DNA of 16,422 nt. Source: Chloroflexia bacterium (lineage in GTDB: Bacteria; Chloroflexota; Chloroflexia; Thermomicrobiales; UBA6265). The DNA is taken from NCBI GenBank assembly GCA_013696265.1, contig JACCYX010000167.1, forward strand, positions 1 through 16,422, written 5' to 3'. Numbering within the stretch: the first letter of the stretch is position 1; the number at the start of each line of letters is the position of its first letter. The position numbers and the translations under genes were made by a program. The notes under the pieces were generated by a model. That model did no database searches. It saw only the letters and a list, made by a program, of their open reading frames with translations, and was not told the origin of the DNA. Below, piece by piece: positions 1-7,792 of the stretch.

Positions 1-2
1 GC

Positions 3-860
3 GGTGCCCCCGGCAACAGCCACTGCGACCTGGACAACCTCGTCGACAACGCAGCGGCCCAGAAGCAATACCTGGAGCGGATCACGAGCCGCGGCCTGGA
101 GATCAGCGCCCTCTCCTGCCACGGCAACCCGCTGCACCCGAACAAGGTGTCCGCCAACGCAGACGACGAATCGTTCCGCAAGACCGTGCGGCTTGCCAGC
201 CAGCTCGGGGTGCAAAACGTCATCACCTTCTCCGGCTGTCCCGGCGACCACGAGAACGCCAAATACCCTAACTGGGTGACCTGTCCGTGGCCAACTGATT
301 TCGCCGACGTGCTGAAATGGCAGTGGGATGAAGTCGCCACACCCTACTGGTCGGAGGTCGGCAAGTACGCCGCCGACAACAACGTCCGGGTCGCGATCGA
401 GTTGCATCCGGGCTTCCTCGGCTACCACACCGAGTCGTTCTGGAAGCTGCGCGAGATCGGCGGTGAGGCGATCGGCGTCAACTTCGATCCCTCGCACCTC
501 TTCTGGCAGGGCATGGACCCGCTCGTCTGCGTGCGGGAACTGAAGGACGCCATCTTCCACGTCCACATGAAGGACACCTGGCTCGACCAGCCGAACATCC
601 GGCGCAATGGTGTCCTCGACACGAAGCAATACACCGACGAGGTCAACCGGTCCTGGATTTTCCGCACCGTGGGCTACGGACACGGCCCGGAGTTCTGGCG
701 CTCGCTGGTTTCGGAATTGCGGCTGGCGGGCTACGACGGAGCCCTCTCGATCGAGCACGAGGATTCGTTGATGAGCATCAACGAGGGTTTCACGAAGGCC
801 GTCGAGTTTCTGAAATCGACCGTGATCCGGGAAACGCCGGACGAGGCCTGGTGGGGGTGA
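3..860 (+). CDS. Sugar phosphate isomerase/epimerase, TIM barrel, 5'-truncated
   Basis: Seen: an open frame runs in from the window edge and ends at TGA 858-860, giving 285 residues without the N-terminus. The frame is open upstream of the internal GTG at 147, so the true start lies outside the window. Motifs are those of the AP-endonuclease/xylose-isomerase-like TIM-barrel family: ALSCHGNPLHP early, IELHPGF, NFDPSH, HVHMKD and SIEHED. The Glu, Asp, His and Glu in the last four are the expected divalent-metal ligands at the ends of barrel strands. Family knowledge: these enzymes isomerise or epimerise sugars, keto-inositols or related polyols in the cytoplasm. Context: the next gene on the same strand is a Gfo/Idh/MocA oxidoreductase, a very common partner in sugar or inositol catabolic operons. 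The exact substrate cannot be read from the sequence. Confidence 0.9.
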   Translation, partial: GAPGNSHCDLDNLVDNAAAQKQYLERITSRGLEISALSCHGNPLHPNKVSANADDESFRKTVRLASQLGVQNVITFSGCPGDHENAKYPNWVTCPWPTDFADVLKWQWDEVATPYWSEVGKYAADNNVRVAIELHPGFLGYHTESFWKLREIGGEAIGVNFDPSHLFWQGMDPLVCVRELKDAIFHVHMKDTWLDQPNIRRNGVLDTKQYTDEVNRSWIFRTVGYGHGPEFWRSLVSELRLAGYDGALSIEHEDSLMSINEGFTKAVEFLKSTVIRETPDEAWWG

Positions 861-887
861 TACGGATCATTCAGCAAGCGAATTTCG

Positions 888-963
888 GTAGGGGAGGACC
901 TTGTGTGCTCCCGTGGTTTCGCGGCCCGGCGGTTACGCGGGAGGACACAAGGTCCTCCCCTAC
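888..963. repeat. Long palindrome with GTAGGGGAGG ends between two sugar genes
   Basis: Seen: two 25-base arms, 888-912 and 939-963, are reverse complements with one mismatch and enclose a 26-base GC-rich spacer. The ends read GTAGGGGAGG and CCTCCCCTAC. The element fills half of the 153-base gap between the epimerase and the oxidoreductase. No clear target-site duplication is visible. The same ten terminal bases bound another inverted-repeat element at 8412-8627. It looks like a dispersed intergenic palindromic repeat rather than a terminator, since no T tract follows. In RNA it would form a stable hairpin and could affect expression or decay of the two-gene transcript (inference). Confidence 0.85.
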
Positions 964-1013
964 TTGTACGTTGGATATCACCAAACCTCCAGCGCGCCAA
1001 CCGGAGATGAACG

Positions 1014-2183
1014 ATGAGTGAGATTGGGGTAGGGCTGGTCGGCTACAAGTTCATGGGAAGGGCGCACTCGAACGCCTACCGGCAGGTGGCGCGGTACTTC
1101 GAGGTCGAGCCCGTGCCGGTGATGCGCGCCATCTGTGGCCGCGACCGCGACGCCACCTCGGCCGCCGCCGCGCAGTTGGGCTGGGAAAACGTCGAAACGG
1201 ATTATCACAACCTGGTCAAGCGGGAAGACATCAGTTTGGTCGATGTCTCGACGCCGGGCTACACCCATCGCGACGTCGTGATGGCCGCCCTCGAAGCCGG
1301 CAAGCACGTGTTGTGCGAGAAACCGCTCGCCAACAGTCTCCAGGAAGCTGAGGAGATGCTGCGGGCCGCGCGCCAGGCCGGCACGATCAACATGGTCAAC
1401 TTCAACTACCGGCGGGTGCCGGCCGTGCGGTTCGCGAAGCAGTTGATCGATGAGGGCCGGCTTGGCGAAATCCGCCACTGGCGAGCCGTCTATCTCCAGG
1501 ACTGGCTCGTCGATGAATCCGTGCCCCTCGCGTGGCGCCTGAAGAAGGAACTGGCCGGGTCCGGCGCGCTCGGCGACATCGGCGCCCACATCCTCGACCT
1601 CTCGCAGTTCCTGGTCGCGCCGGTCACCAGCGTCACCGGCACGCTGAACACCTTCGTCAAGCAGCGGCCGGTCGAAGCCCGCAACAGCGGCGGTTCGGGC
1701 CTGAGCTGGGAATCCGGCGACGAAATGGGCGAGGTGACGGTCGACGACGCGACGACGTTCCTGGCCCGCTTCGAGAACGGCGCGACCGGCACCTTCGAGG
1801 CGACGAGGATGGCGGCCGGAAGGCGCAATTTCAACAGCTTCGAGATCAACGGGTCGCTCGGCAGCATCGCTTTCAACCTCGAACGCCTGAACGAGCTCGA
1901 AGTCTATTTCCGGGAGGACGAGGCCGGACTCCAGGGGTTCAGGACGATCAACGTGACGGAAGGGGTGCATCCCTACACCGGCGCCTGGTGGCCAGCAGGT
2001 CACATCATCGGCTGGGAGCACACCCATGTCCACGTGGTGAAGGATTTGCTCGACGGAATTCGAACCGGCGTCAATCCCTCACCGTCGTTTGAGGACGGTT
2101 TCCGGAACCAGGCTGTGCTCGATGCCGTCTCCCGAAGCGCGGAATCGGGTCAGTGGGAGCAACCGGTCGCCGTACCCATCTGA
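1014..2183 (+). CDS. Gfo/Idh/MocA family NAD(P)-dependent oxidoreductase
   Basis: Seen: 389 residues from ATG 1014, with GGAG seven bases upstream. The N-terminal Rossmann fold starts with GLVGYKFMGRAHSNAYR (about residues 7-23). CEKPLA follows at 101-106, with Lys103 as the family's conserved EKP lysine. The C-terminal alpha/beta domain carries GALGDIGAHILDL (184-196), where Asp188 and His192 sit in the usual substrate/catalytic motif. Length is normal for the family. Family knowledge: these cytoplasmic enzymes oxidise or reduce sugars, inositols or amino-sugar derivatives using NAD(P). Context: it follows the sugar epimerase with a 153-base gap containing a palindrome, so both are probably one catabolic unit. 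Its TGA stop directly abuts the stop of the convergent kinase-like gene, leaving no room for a terminator. The substrate is unknown. Confidence 0.93.
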   Translation: MSEIGVGLVGYKFMGRAHSNAYRQVARYFEVEPVPVMRAICGRDRDATSAAAAQLGWENVETDYHNLVKREDISLVDVSTPGYTHRDVVMAALEAGKHVLCEKPLANSLQEAEEMLRAARQAGTINMVNFNYRRVPAVRFAKQLIDEGRLGEIRHWRAVYLQDWLVDESVPLAWRLKKELAGSGALGDIGAHILDLSQFLVAPVTSVTGTLNTFVKQRPVEARNSGGSGLSWESGDEMGEVTVDDATTFLARFENGATGTFEATRMAAGRRNFNSFEINGSLGSIAFNLERLNELEVYFREDEAGLQGFRTINVTEGVHPYTGAWWPAGHIIGWEHTHVHVVKDLLDGIRTGVNPSPSFEDGFRNQAVLDAVSRSAESGQWEQPVAVPI

Positions 2184-4541
2184 TCACCCTGTCCTCACGC
2201 TGGCGCGCTCCGCGTTTCTCCGCGCCTTGATCGCGGCCGCGACCCGGTCCCGCTCCGGCTCGGTGAGCATGTCGAGGGCGTTGCGCGGATCAGGGACGGC
2301 CACCGTGACGATGGCGACATCGTTGTCCCGCTCGATCGCCGCCCTGATCCGTCGGACGTGCGCCATCTTGATCACGTGCGATTCAAGCCGCCCGACGAGT
2401 TCGTCGTCGCCAAGACGCGGGTCATGTTCCAGGCCGAGCGCCTTCACGGCCGGGATCAGTTGCGCGATGCGGACATGGTCGAGCGGCTGGGCCTCGGCCG
2501 CCGAAAGGAGTTCGTCGATGATCGACACCCGTTCGACGACGCGCTGAACGCGGGACCAGGTGGCCGGATCGGAGATTCGGGCGCCGACCCGTTCGACCCG
2601 GTTGAGGGCGGCGACGATCGCCCCGTCGTCGTCGCCCTTGATGACGGAATCGAGGTCGGCGAGGGCGTGGCGCCGCTCGATCGAGAGGCGGATCCGGCGT
2701 CGCTCCGGAGCGCTCAGGCGTTCGGCGCCGCCTTCCGGAGGATCGATCAGCAGTTCCCTGAGTTCGCCGGCATCGCGCCGGGCAAGGGCAGACCGCACCA
2801 GACCGATCCACCGCACCCGGCTCCGGGCCAGATCGACGCGATCCCGGATGTCACCATCCAGCGGGCTGTTCTCATCGAACAGCTCGTCGTCGAACGCGGC
2901 GGCGATCAAGACATCGTCATCGGTCTGGATCGCCCGCTGCAGGGCCGGCCATTCGATGGCCTGCAACACCCGCTGTAGCGACTGCCGGTCGGCGTCGCCC
3001 AGCACAACCAATTGACCGGAGACGGCCAGTTCGGCCAGCCCCTGGCGATTGCCCTCGGCCAGCGCCGTTTCCAACTCGGCGCGGACGGCGTTTCGCTCGC
3101 GCGCCTGGCGGACGATGGTTCGCGCTTGCGGCCCGATCGGGATTTGGCGCTCCCGGGCTTCATCGGCGACGGCCACCACGGCCGAATCCCGCTTTCGCCG
3201 TGATTCCGCCACGACTCGCCGGTCGTACCCGGCGGCGATGACCGTCTCCACCTCTCCCGCCAGCAGGCCCGCCAACGGATCCTGACCGATCTGGGACCAG
3301 ATGCGAATCACCTCGGCCTCGTCGTCACGACCCAGCGCCAACTTCAGTTCGGCGATGTCGACGCCGGTGACGGTTTCAGGTGCCACGGAGGCCAGGGGCT
3401 CAGGTCTTGCAACCTCTTCAAGTGAACCCCACATCGACCACGCGGGATCGGCAGGGATTTGAGGCGCCGTGATTGCCGAGTTGTCAACCGGCGGATCGGG
3501 AACATTGGCGACCGATGTCCAGGTGTCGGAGTAGTGGGCACGCATGCGCTCGACGACCGGCCCCACGTTCCAGCCTGACATGGACGTCGTCGACTCGGGA
3601 CTGGCCGAGGGCGGGAGCCTGAACCGATGGATCGACCCGCACGCATCGAAAATATCCTGGGCGTTCCCCAGGCAGGCCCGTTCGAGTCCTTCCAGCAGAA
3701 CCTGGGTGGATTGTGTGGCCTGGCTCATCGCCTTGGCAAAGACGCCCGAGATGGTGGGATCGGCCAGGTCCCAGGCCGAGAAGAGGAGCGCGCCGTCGAT
3801 TGACGAGGGCGGATCGCCATACCGTGTCCGGAGTGCGGGAGCATCCGCGAGGACCGCCAGCGAGGTGACGATCACGAGCGCCGCGAACGCATCGCGTAAC
3901 GCGGCATCGCGGTACAACGTCGGGTGCCGGTAGCCAGGCGTTCCTTCGCCCGCCGGACCAAGCGGGGCATCAGCCCAAGAGGCGCCATCGAGATCGACAC
4001 AGGCCAATTGTCCATTCGAGCGGACCAACAGGTTCTGGGCGGTGTAATCCCCGTGTATGAAATCGAACCCGGCGAGGTCGTTCCAGATTTGGACGAAGGC
4101 GGCGGAGAGTGCTCGAATCACCTCCACGTTGCCTGTACGCGCCGCGCGGTCGATCCCTTGCAGGAGCGTCGGTCCCTGAATCCACTCCATCGACATCATC
4201 GCACCATCGACCGAATCGGATCCAGACCGTGTCACGATGGGCGGATGTGCGGTCTGGATAAGGTTAATCGCGGCCGGCAAACGGGCCAGTGAACGCGATT
4301 GCTGGAACTCGGCCAGGGCGCCGTACCTGAGAGCCAGGTCACGGCTCTTGCCCGTGGATGCTACGATACGTAAAGCAACGTCTCCCCCGTCTGCCCGCCT
4401 CAGGCGTGCCACCTGGGCGTTGTTTCCCGCAACAACATGGGGACGTCCCGTCGGATCGAGTACGGGTCTGGCGTGCAATCCGGCAAGGGCCGGAACGCGA
4501 CGCTCGGCCAATGCGTTCTGGAACTGAGCGAGTCTATCCAC
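2184..4541 (-). CDS. Protein-kinase-like protein with C-terminal helical repeats
   Basis: Seen: 785 residues from GTG at 4541-4539, with AGAGGA ten bases upstream; the frame upstream is closed by a stop at 4578-4580. Residues about 1-300 look like a protein-kinase fold: VALRIV at 55-60, the MSMEW hinge at 116-120, a catalytic loop HGDYTAQN at 163-170 (Asp165, Asn170), VDLDG at 182-186 in place of DFG, and GTPGYRHP at 200-207. The usual beta-3 lysine is Arg58. Residues about 300-395 are a Pro/Ser-rich linker. Residues about 395-785 hold roughly seven helical units of 45-50 residues sharing an AL-x-x-x-D pattern, for example near 400, 490, 535, 583, 631, 676 and 731. Related bacterial kinases with VR or LR instead of VK are known to me as a family, but not by function. 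It diverges from two membrane-protein genes across 146 bases. Whether it is catalytic is open. Confidence 0.8.
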   Translation of the reverse strand: MDRLAQFQNALAERRVPALAGLHARPVLDPTGRPHVVAGNNAQVARLRRADGGDVALRIVASTGKSRDLALRYGALAEFQQSRSLARLPAAINLIQTAHPPIVTRSGSDSVDGAMMSMEWIQGPTLLQGIDRAARTGNVEVIRALSAAFVQIWNDLAGFDFIHGDYTAQNLLVRSNGQLACVDLDGASWADAPLGPAGEGTPGYRHPTLYRDAALRDAFAALVIVTSLAVLADAPALRTRYGDPPSSIDGALLFSAWDLADPTISGVFAKAMSQATQSTQVLLEGLERACLGNAQDIFDACGSIHRFRLPPSASPESTTSMSGWNVGPVVERMRAHYSDTWTSVANVPDPPVDNSAITAPQIPADPAWSMWGSLEEVARPEPLASVAPETVTGVDIAELKLALGRDDEAEVIRIWSQIGQDPLAGLLAGEVETVIAAGYDRRVVAESRRKRDSAVVAVADEARERQIPIGPQARTIVRQARERNAVRAELETALAEGNRQGLAELAVSGQLVVLGDADRQSLQRVLQAIEWPALQRAIQTDDDVLIAAAFDDELFDENSPLDGDIRDRVDLARSRVRWIGLVRSALARRDAGELRELLIDPPEGGAERLSAPERRRIRLSIERRHALADLDSVIKGDDDGAIVAALNRVERVGARISDPATWSRVQRVVERVSIIDELLSAAEAQPLDHVRIAQLIPAVKALGLEHDPRLGDDELVGRLESHVIKMAHVRRIRAAIERDNDVAIVTVAVPDPRNALDMLTEPERDRVAAAIKARRNAERASVRTG

Positions 4542-4687
4542 TGTACGTTGGTCCTCTCGCCGCGTGACGCGTATCTGTCAGTCTTCGGAAACACTCCCGC
4601 TGGCCCGCTGACGCGGCAATTCAGGGGATTGTAGTAGAACTGGCAAGGCAGCCACAGGACACGGCGGTCACGGAAAGGGTCAAGCCA
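4542..4687. promoter_or_regulatory. Divergent promoter region between kinase-like and stator-like genes
   Basis: The only intergenic space inside the cassette that can drive both directions is this 146-base stretch. On the minus strand a TACAAT hexamer (ATTGTA at 4629-4634 on the given strand) matches five of six bases of a -10 box, about 90 bases from the kinase-like GTG. No convincing -35 box is spaced 16-18 bases from it. On the plus strand only weak candidates exist, CTGACG near 4607 and TAGTAG near 4631. AAAGGG at 4674-4679 is the ribosome binding site for the TTG start at 4688. Shared control of both arms is inferred from geometry. Confidence 0.4.
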
Positions 4688-6400
4688 TTGCAACTTCGAA
4701 CTCGAAACCGGCCCACGGACCCGGGCGACCGGGAACCTGAACGTACGCAACCCGGGGAGATTGTGCCCTGGCAAGACACCCGTCAGCACCGGGCGCCGAA
4801 TGGTACGAACCAAGGCAGCATCTGGACGAGTTCGTCCAATGTTGCCTCGGAAATCCAGGGTATCGCTGGCTCGCTCTCCGAGGTCGATGCCCGGTCTTCG
4901 TCCCGCCTCCGGGACCTGGGCAACGCATTGACGTCGGAAACCGGCCGCACCCGGTGGTCCGATGTCGACCTGCGACGCGCCTTCAATACGGACCGGCTTT
5001 CCCACGCCTACTCCGTGCGCCGTGAAGGCGGCTATGCGCCCGCCCGCGTCGAGATCGCCGACAAGGTCCGCAACGTGCTGGTGCTGGTACCGATCCTGCT
5101 CACCTGGGCGGCCCTCGCCGAAGCATCCCGCGCCTACGATCGATTTCTCGATCAGAATCCCGACCAGTCGGCCACGCCCTTCCTCCTGCTCTGGCAGCGT
5201 GGTTTCGGCGGCGAGGCCAGCATTCTTTCGCCGACGTTCTCGACGGTCGCGCTGATCGATGCCGCCGTCATCGTGGTCATGATCGTCCTCACCTTCTACA
5301 CTCACGGCCGAAGGGAAGAGCAGGAAGACTTGATCGCCGACACCGCGGCGACCTTCCAGGCCGAATTCGACAACGTCCTCGCCGAAGCGGGCGTGATCCT
5401 GGCCGGCGACCGGACGAACCGCCCGGCCCAACTTGCGGACAGCGTGGAACGGCTTGCCGATCGGTTCGATCGCGGCAGCCAGGAACTGCTCACGCAGCTC
5501 CAGGTCGAGCACGACCGGCTCGAAAGCCTGGCCAGCCGCCGCGAGAAGGAGTTTGCCGACTTCGGCAAGTTCGCGACCGGCATGCGGGCCGGAGCCGAGG
5601 AACTGCACCGGCTGCTCGTCGATCTGCGGCAGGTTTCGTCCGGGCTGGAAACCGCGCTCGAAGACCTGGCCAGCGAAGTCAGTGGCTCCGGCGACCAACA
5701 ACGCAGCCTGCTTGCCGCCGTCACGAATCTGGAACGCATGACATCCTCGGCCATCCAAAGCGACCAGGCGGTCAACCGGCAACTGTCGCTGGCGGCGTCC
5801 AATCTTGCGGAAACTGCCGACAAGGCAATCACTGGCGCCGAACAGGCGGCGCAGGCGGGCCGGATCGCGGGCGATGCCGTGCGCGGCCTGGGCCAGATCG
5901 CCCAGCAAATCGCCGAGAGCCAGGAACGCGTCGATCAACTTGTGGCCGGCGACATGGAAGCCACCGGACGACTGGCCGACGCGCTCAGGTTGAATTCGAC
6001 CGGCGCGGAATCGACGACCCGCGCCCTGAACGACGTGGGTCAGGGGCTCAACCGGATTCGGGCCGAATTCGAGCGCATGGGCGTCCAGACCGGCCAGCAC
6101 GCCACCACGCTCAACTCGTTGCTTGGACAACAGGCGGAGATCGCGCGGGACATCTCGGGCGTCTCCAAGGAACTTGGGTCGGTCGGCGTGACCACCGCCC
6201 AACGGCAGCGCGAGGTCAACCAGGACCTCCAGCATCTGGTCCAGCGACTGGACAGCCTCGCCAACACGCTCAACCGGATGGTCCAGACCGCGCCCAACAC
6301 CGAGAACCTGCAGCAGGCGTTCGCCTCAGCATTGCGGGCGGAACTTGGGCGTCACGATGGCAGCGAGCCAGTGATTGGACGTGGACCCTGGTCCCGGTAG
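4688..6400 (+). CDS. Two-TM membrane protein with long coiled-coil tail (stator A-subunit-like)
   Basis: Seen: 570 residues from TTG 4688, with AAAGGG eight bases upstream; a GTG at 4763 is an alternative start. Residues 1-125 are hydrophilic. There are two hydrophobic helices, at about 128-148 (rich in Leu/Val, with Thr139) and about 184-205 (with Asp191), separated by a loop of about 35 residues. HGRREEQ then marks the cytoplasmic side. Residues about 206-535 are almost entirely heptad-like Ala/Leu/Gln/Glu/Arg sequence predicted to form a long coiled coil, superficially like a chemoreceptor tail. Context: it lies 52 bases ahead of a single-TM protein that looks like a MotB/ZorB-type partner. 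A short TM hairpin followed by a long cytoplasmic tail resembles ZorA or MotA relatives, but no MotA/ExbB signature motif was recognised. The assignment rests on context and topology. Confidence 0.7.
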   Translation: MQLRTRNRPTDPGDREPERTQPGEIVPWQDTRQHRAPNGTNQGSIWTSSSNVASEIQGIAGSLSEVDARSSSRLRDLGNALTSETGRTRWSDVDLRRAFNTDRLSHAYSVRREGGYAPARVEIADKVRNVLVLVPILLTWAALAEASRAYDRFLDQNPDQSATPFLLLWQRGFGGEASILSPTFSTVALIDAAVIVVMIVLTFYTHGRREEQEDLIADTAATFQAEFDNVLAEAGVILAGDRTNRPAQLADSVERLADRFDRGSQELLTQLQVEHDRLESLASRREKEFADFGKFATGMRAGAEELHRLLVDLRQVSSGLETALEDLASEVSGSGDQQRSLLAAVTNLERMTSSAIQSDQAVNRQLSLAASNLAETADKAITGAEQAAQAGRIAGDAVRGLGQIAQQIAESQERVDQLVAGDMEATGRLADALRLNSTGAESTTRALNDVGQGLNRIRAEFERMGVQTGQHATTLNSLLGQQAEIARDISGVSKELGSVGVTTAQRQREVNQDLQHLVQRLDSLANTLNRMVQTAPNTENLQQAFASALRAELGRHDGSEPVIGRGPWSR

Positions 6401-6452
6401 CACGAGTCCACACCAAATCTGACCGACGCTCCTCGACACGCGGAGTTCGCTG

Positions 6453-7685
6453 ATGCAGCCTTACAAGCGCAAAAGACGCACACGGCGTGACATGTTTACG
6501 CTGGGCGGTTGGCTTTTCGCCGACCTCCTGCTTGGCCTCGCGATGCTCTTCGCCGTTGCCAACACGGTCGGCCAGGAACCGCCAACCCCAACGCCGACGC
6601 CGGCTCCCGACTACCTCGCCACGGCCGAATCCGACCTGGCGTTCCAGGAGGCGGAGAATCTCCAGACCGTCGAGGCACTGGAAAGCCAGATCGACGAGGC
6701 GGCCATCAGCGCCCAGCAGACGCGGGAAGCCGCGGAGGTGGTGATCGCGGCGGCGACCGAAGCGGCCAACACGGAAGCAACCAGGGCGGCGATGACGAGC
6801 GATCAACGCGCCACCGCCGACGCCCAGGCGACGCAGGACGCCGCTTCCGCACAAGCCACGATCGATGCGCTCGCCACCCAGCAGGCTCAGTCGGCGAGCA
6901 ACGTCGACGACCTCAACAGCCAACTCGCGACCAACGTGGCACAGGCGACCGAGGCGGCCAGCGCGCTCGACGAGATGGCGACGCAACAGGCCGAAGTGCA
7001 AGCCGTCGCGACCGCCAACGCCGATTCCGGCGCGAACGCCCAGGCAACCGTGGTGGCGGCTCAAAGCCAACTGGCGACGAGCGAGGCCAACGCCCAATCG
7101 GCGCGAGCCACCAGTGACGCAAGCAGCCAGGCGCTCGCGAACGCCCAGGCCACGAGCGACGCCTCCAACCAGTTGATTGCCGACGCGCAAGCCACCAGCG
7201 CGGCTTCCGGGCAGCAGATCGCGGACGCCCAGGCCACGAGCGCGGCATCCAGCCAACTCGTCGCCGATGCCGAGGCCTCCGCCGCCGCTCTCAGCGAGCA
7301 AGTACAGCTTAATTCACTGAATCCGAACTCCGTCGAGGAAATCATCCAGGTCAGCCTGGGAGGCGTGACAGGTGGCGATGGAGACGCCATCGACGACGCG
7401 ATCGCCGAACTGGATTCGGTGCTCGCGCCGTACATCGATGGCCAGAACTGCCGGCTTGGGTTCGTCCTGATATCGTCACGGGCGAACGAGCTTGGCCAGG
7501 GAGTGACCCTTTCCAATGCCATCGCCGAACTCATCAACGACGAGTTTTCCGAACTCTTGCCAGAACCGGCGGAAGGATCGACACCGGAACTCGCCAGCGT
7601 ATCGATCGCTTATCCGGGTACCGAACCTGTTGGCGAGGTCGAACTCCAGCTCTTCCTCAGCAGCGGGTGCCAGCCCGCCGGGTAG
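6453..7685 (+). CDS. Single-TM MotB/ZorB-like protein with degenerate OmpA-like C-terminus
   Basis: Seen: 410 residues from ATG 6453, with GGAG seven bases upstream. A very basic N-terminus (KRKRRTRR) precedes one membrane helix at about 17-40, which carries Asp24 in WLFADLLLGLAMLF. A short basic tail, one helix and an Asp in its first third is the arrangement of the ion-binding Asp in MotB, ExbD/TolR and ZorB. A PTPTPTPAP stretch (44-52) and an Ala/Gln/Thr-rich stalk (about 55-285) follow, including four 14-residue repeats. Residues about 290-410 look like a degenerate OmpA-like domain: SRANELGQGVTLSNAIAEL sits where the GHTD...N..LS..RA region would be, without GHTD. Cys333 and Cys406 could pair. 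It shares a transcript with the coiled-coil protein. A role as a wall-anchored or sensing stator subunit is inferred. Confidence 0.72.
   Translation: MQPYKRKRRTRRDMFTLGGWLFADLLLGLAMLFAVANTVGQEPPTPTPTPAPDYLATAESDLAFQEAENLQTVEALESQIDEAAISAQQTREAAEVVIAAATEAANTEATRAAMTSDQRATADAQATQDAASAQATIDALATQQAQSASNVDDLNSQLATNVAQATEAASALDEMATQQAEVQAVATANADSGANAQATVVAAQSQLATSEANAQSARATSDASSQALANAQATSDASNQLIADAQATSAASGQQIADAQATSAASSQLVADAEASAAALSEQVQLNSLNPNSVEEIIQVSLGGVTGGDGDAIDDAIAELDSVLAPYIDGQNCRLGFVLISSRANELGQGVTLSNAIAELINDEFSELLPEPAEGSTPELASVSIAYPGTEPVGEVELQLFLSSGCQPAG
7113..7280 (+). repeat. Four in-frame 42-base tandem repeats in the stalk region
   Basis: The stretch encodes residues 221-276 of the MotB/ZorB-like protein as four successive 14-residue units: SDASSQALANAQAT, SDASNQLIADAQAT, SAASGQQIADAQAT and SAASSQLVADAEAS. 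Earlier parts of the stalk carry looser AQAT/ATQ echoes. Such repeats suggest a helical stalk of adjustable length between the membrane and the C-terminal domain (inference). Confidence 0.85.
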
Positions 7686-7792
7686 CCGGCCCCAAATGGG
7701 CGCTCCCAACTGGGCCAAGTCCGGATGCGTGCTATGCTGAACAGGCTTGGCGGGCTTCCAGCCACCGGCAATGACGGTTCTGGGATGGGACG

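Noticed and set aside
978..2033. A 351-codon minus-strand frame opposite the Gfo/Idh/MocA gene
   Set aside because: A shadow of a well-conserved gene, with no family motifs and no ribosome site.
4400..6235. A 611-codon open frame on the minus strand opposite the coiled-coil membrane protein
   Set aside because: It runs antisense across two better-supported genes and their shared promoter, has no recognisable domain and has low-complexity composition typical of GC-rich antisense frames.
4688..6400. Chemoreceptor (methyl-accepting protein) assignment from the long coiled coil
   Set aside because: No conserved signalling hairpin tip or HAMP domain was seen, and the partner gene fits a stator pair better.
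7113..7280. CRISPR-like array from regularly spaced repeats
   Set aside because: The 42-base units are head-to-tail, in frame and diverged, without spacers, and they encode protein repeats.
6270..7301. A 343-codon minus-strand frame opposite the MotB/ZorB-like gene
   Set aside because: Gly/Arg/Leu repeats in its product mirror the Ala/Gln-rich stalk repeats on the coding strand; it spans the gap between two real genes.
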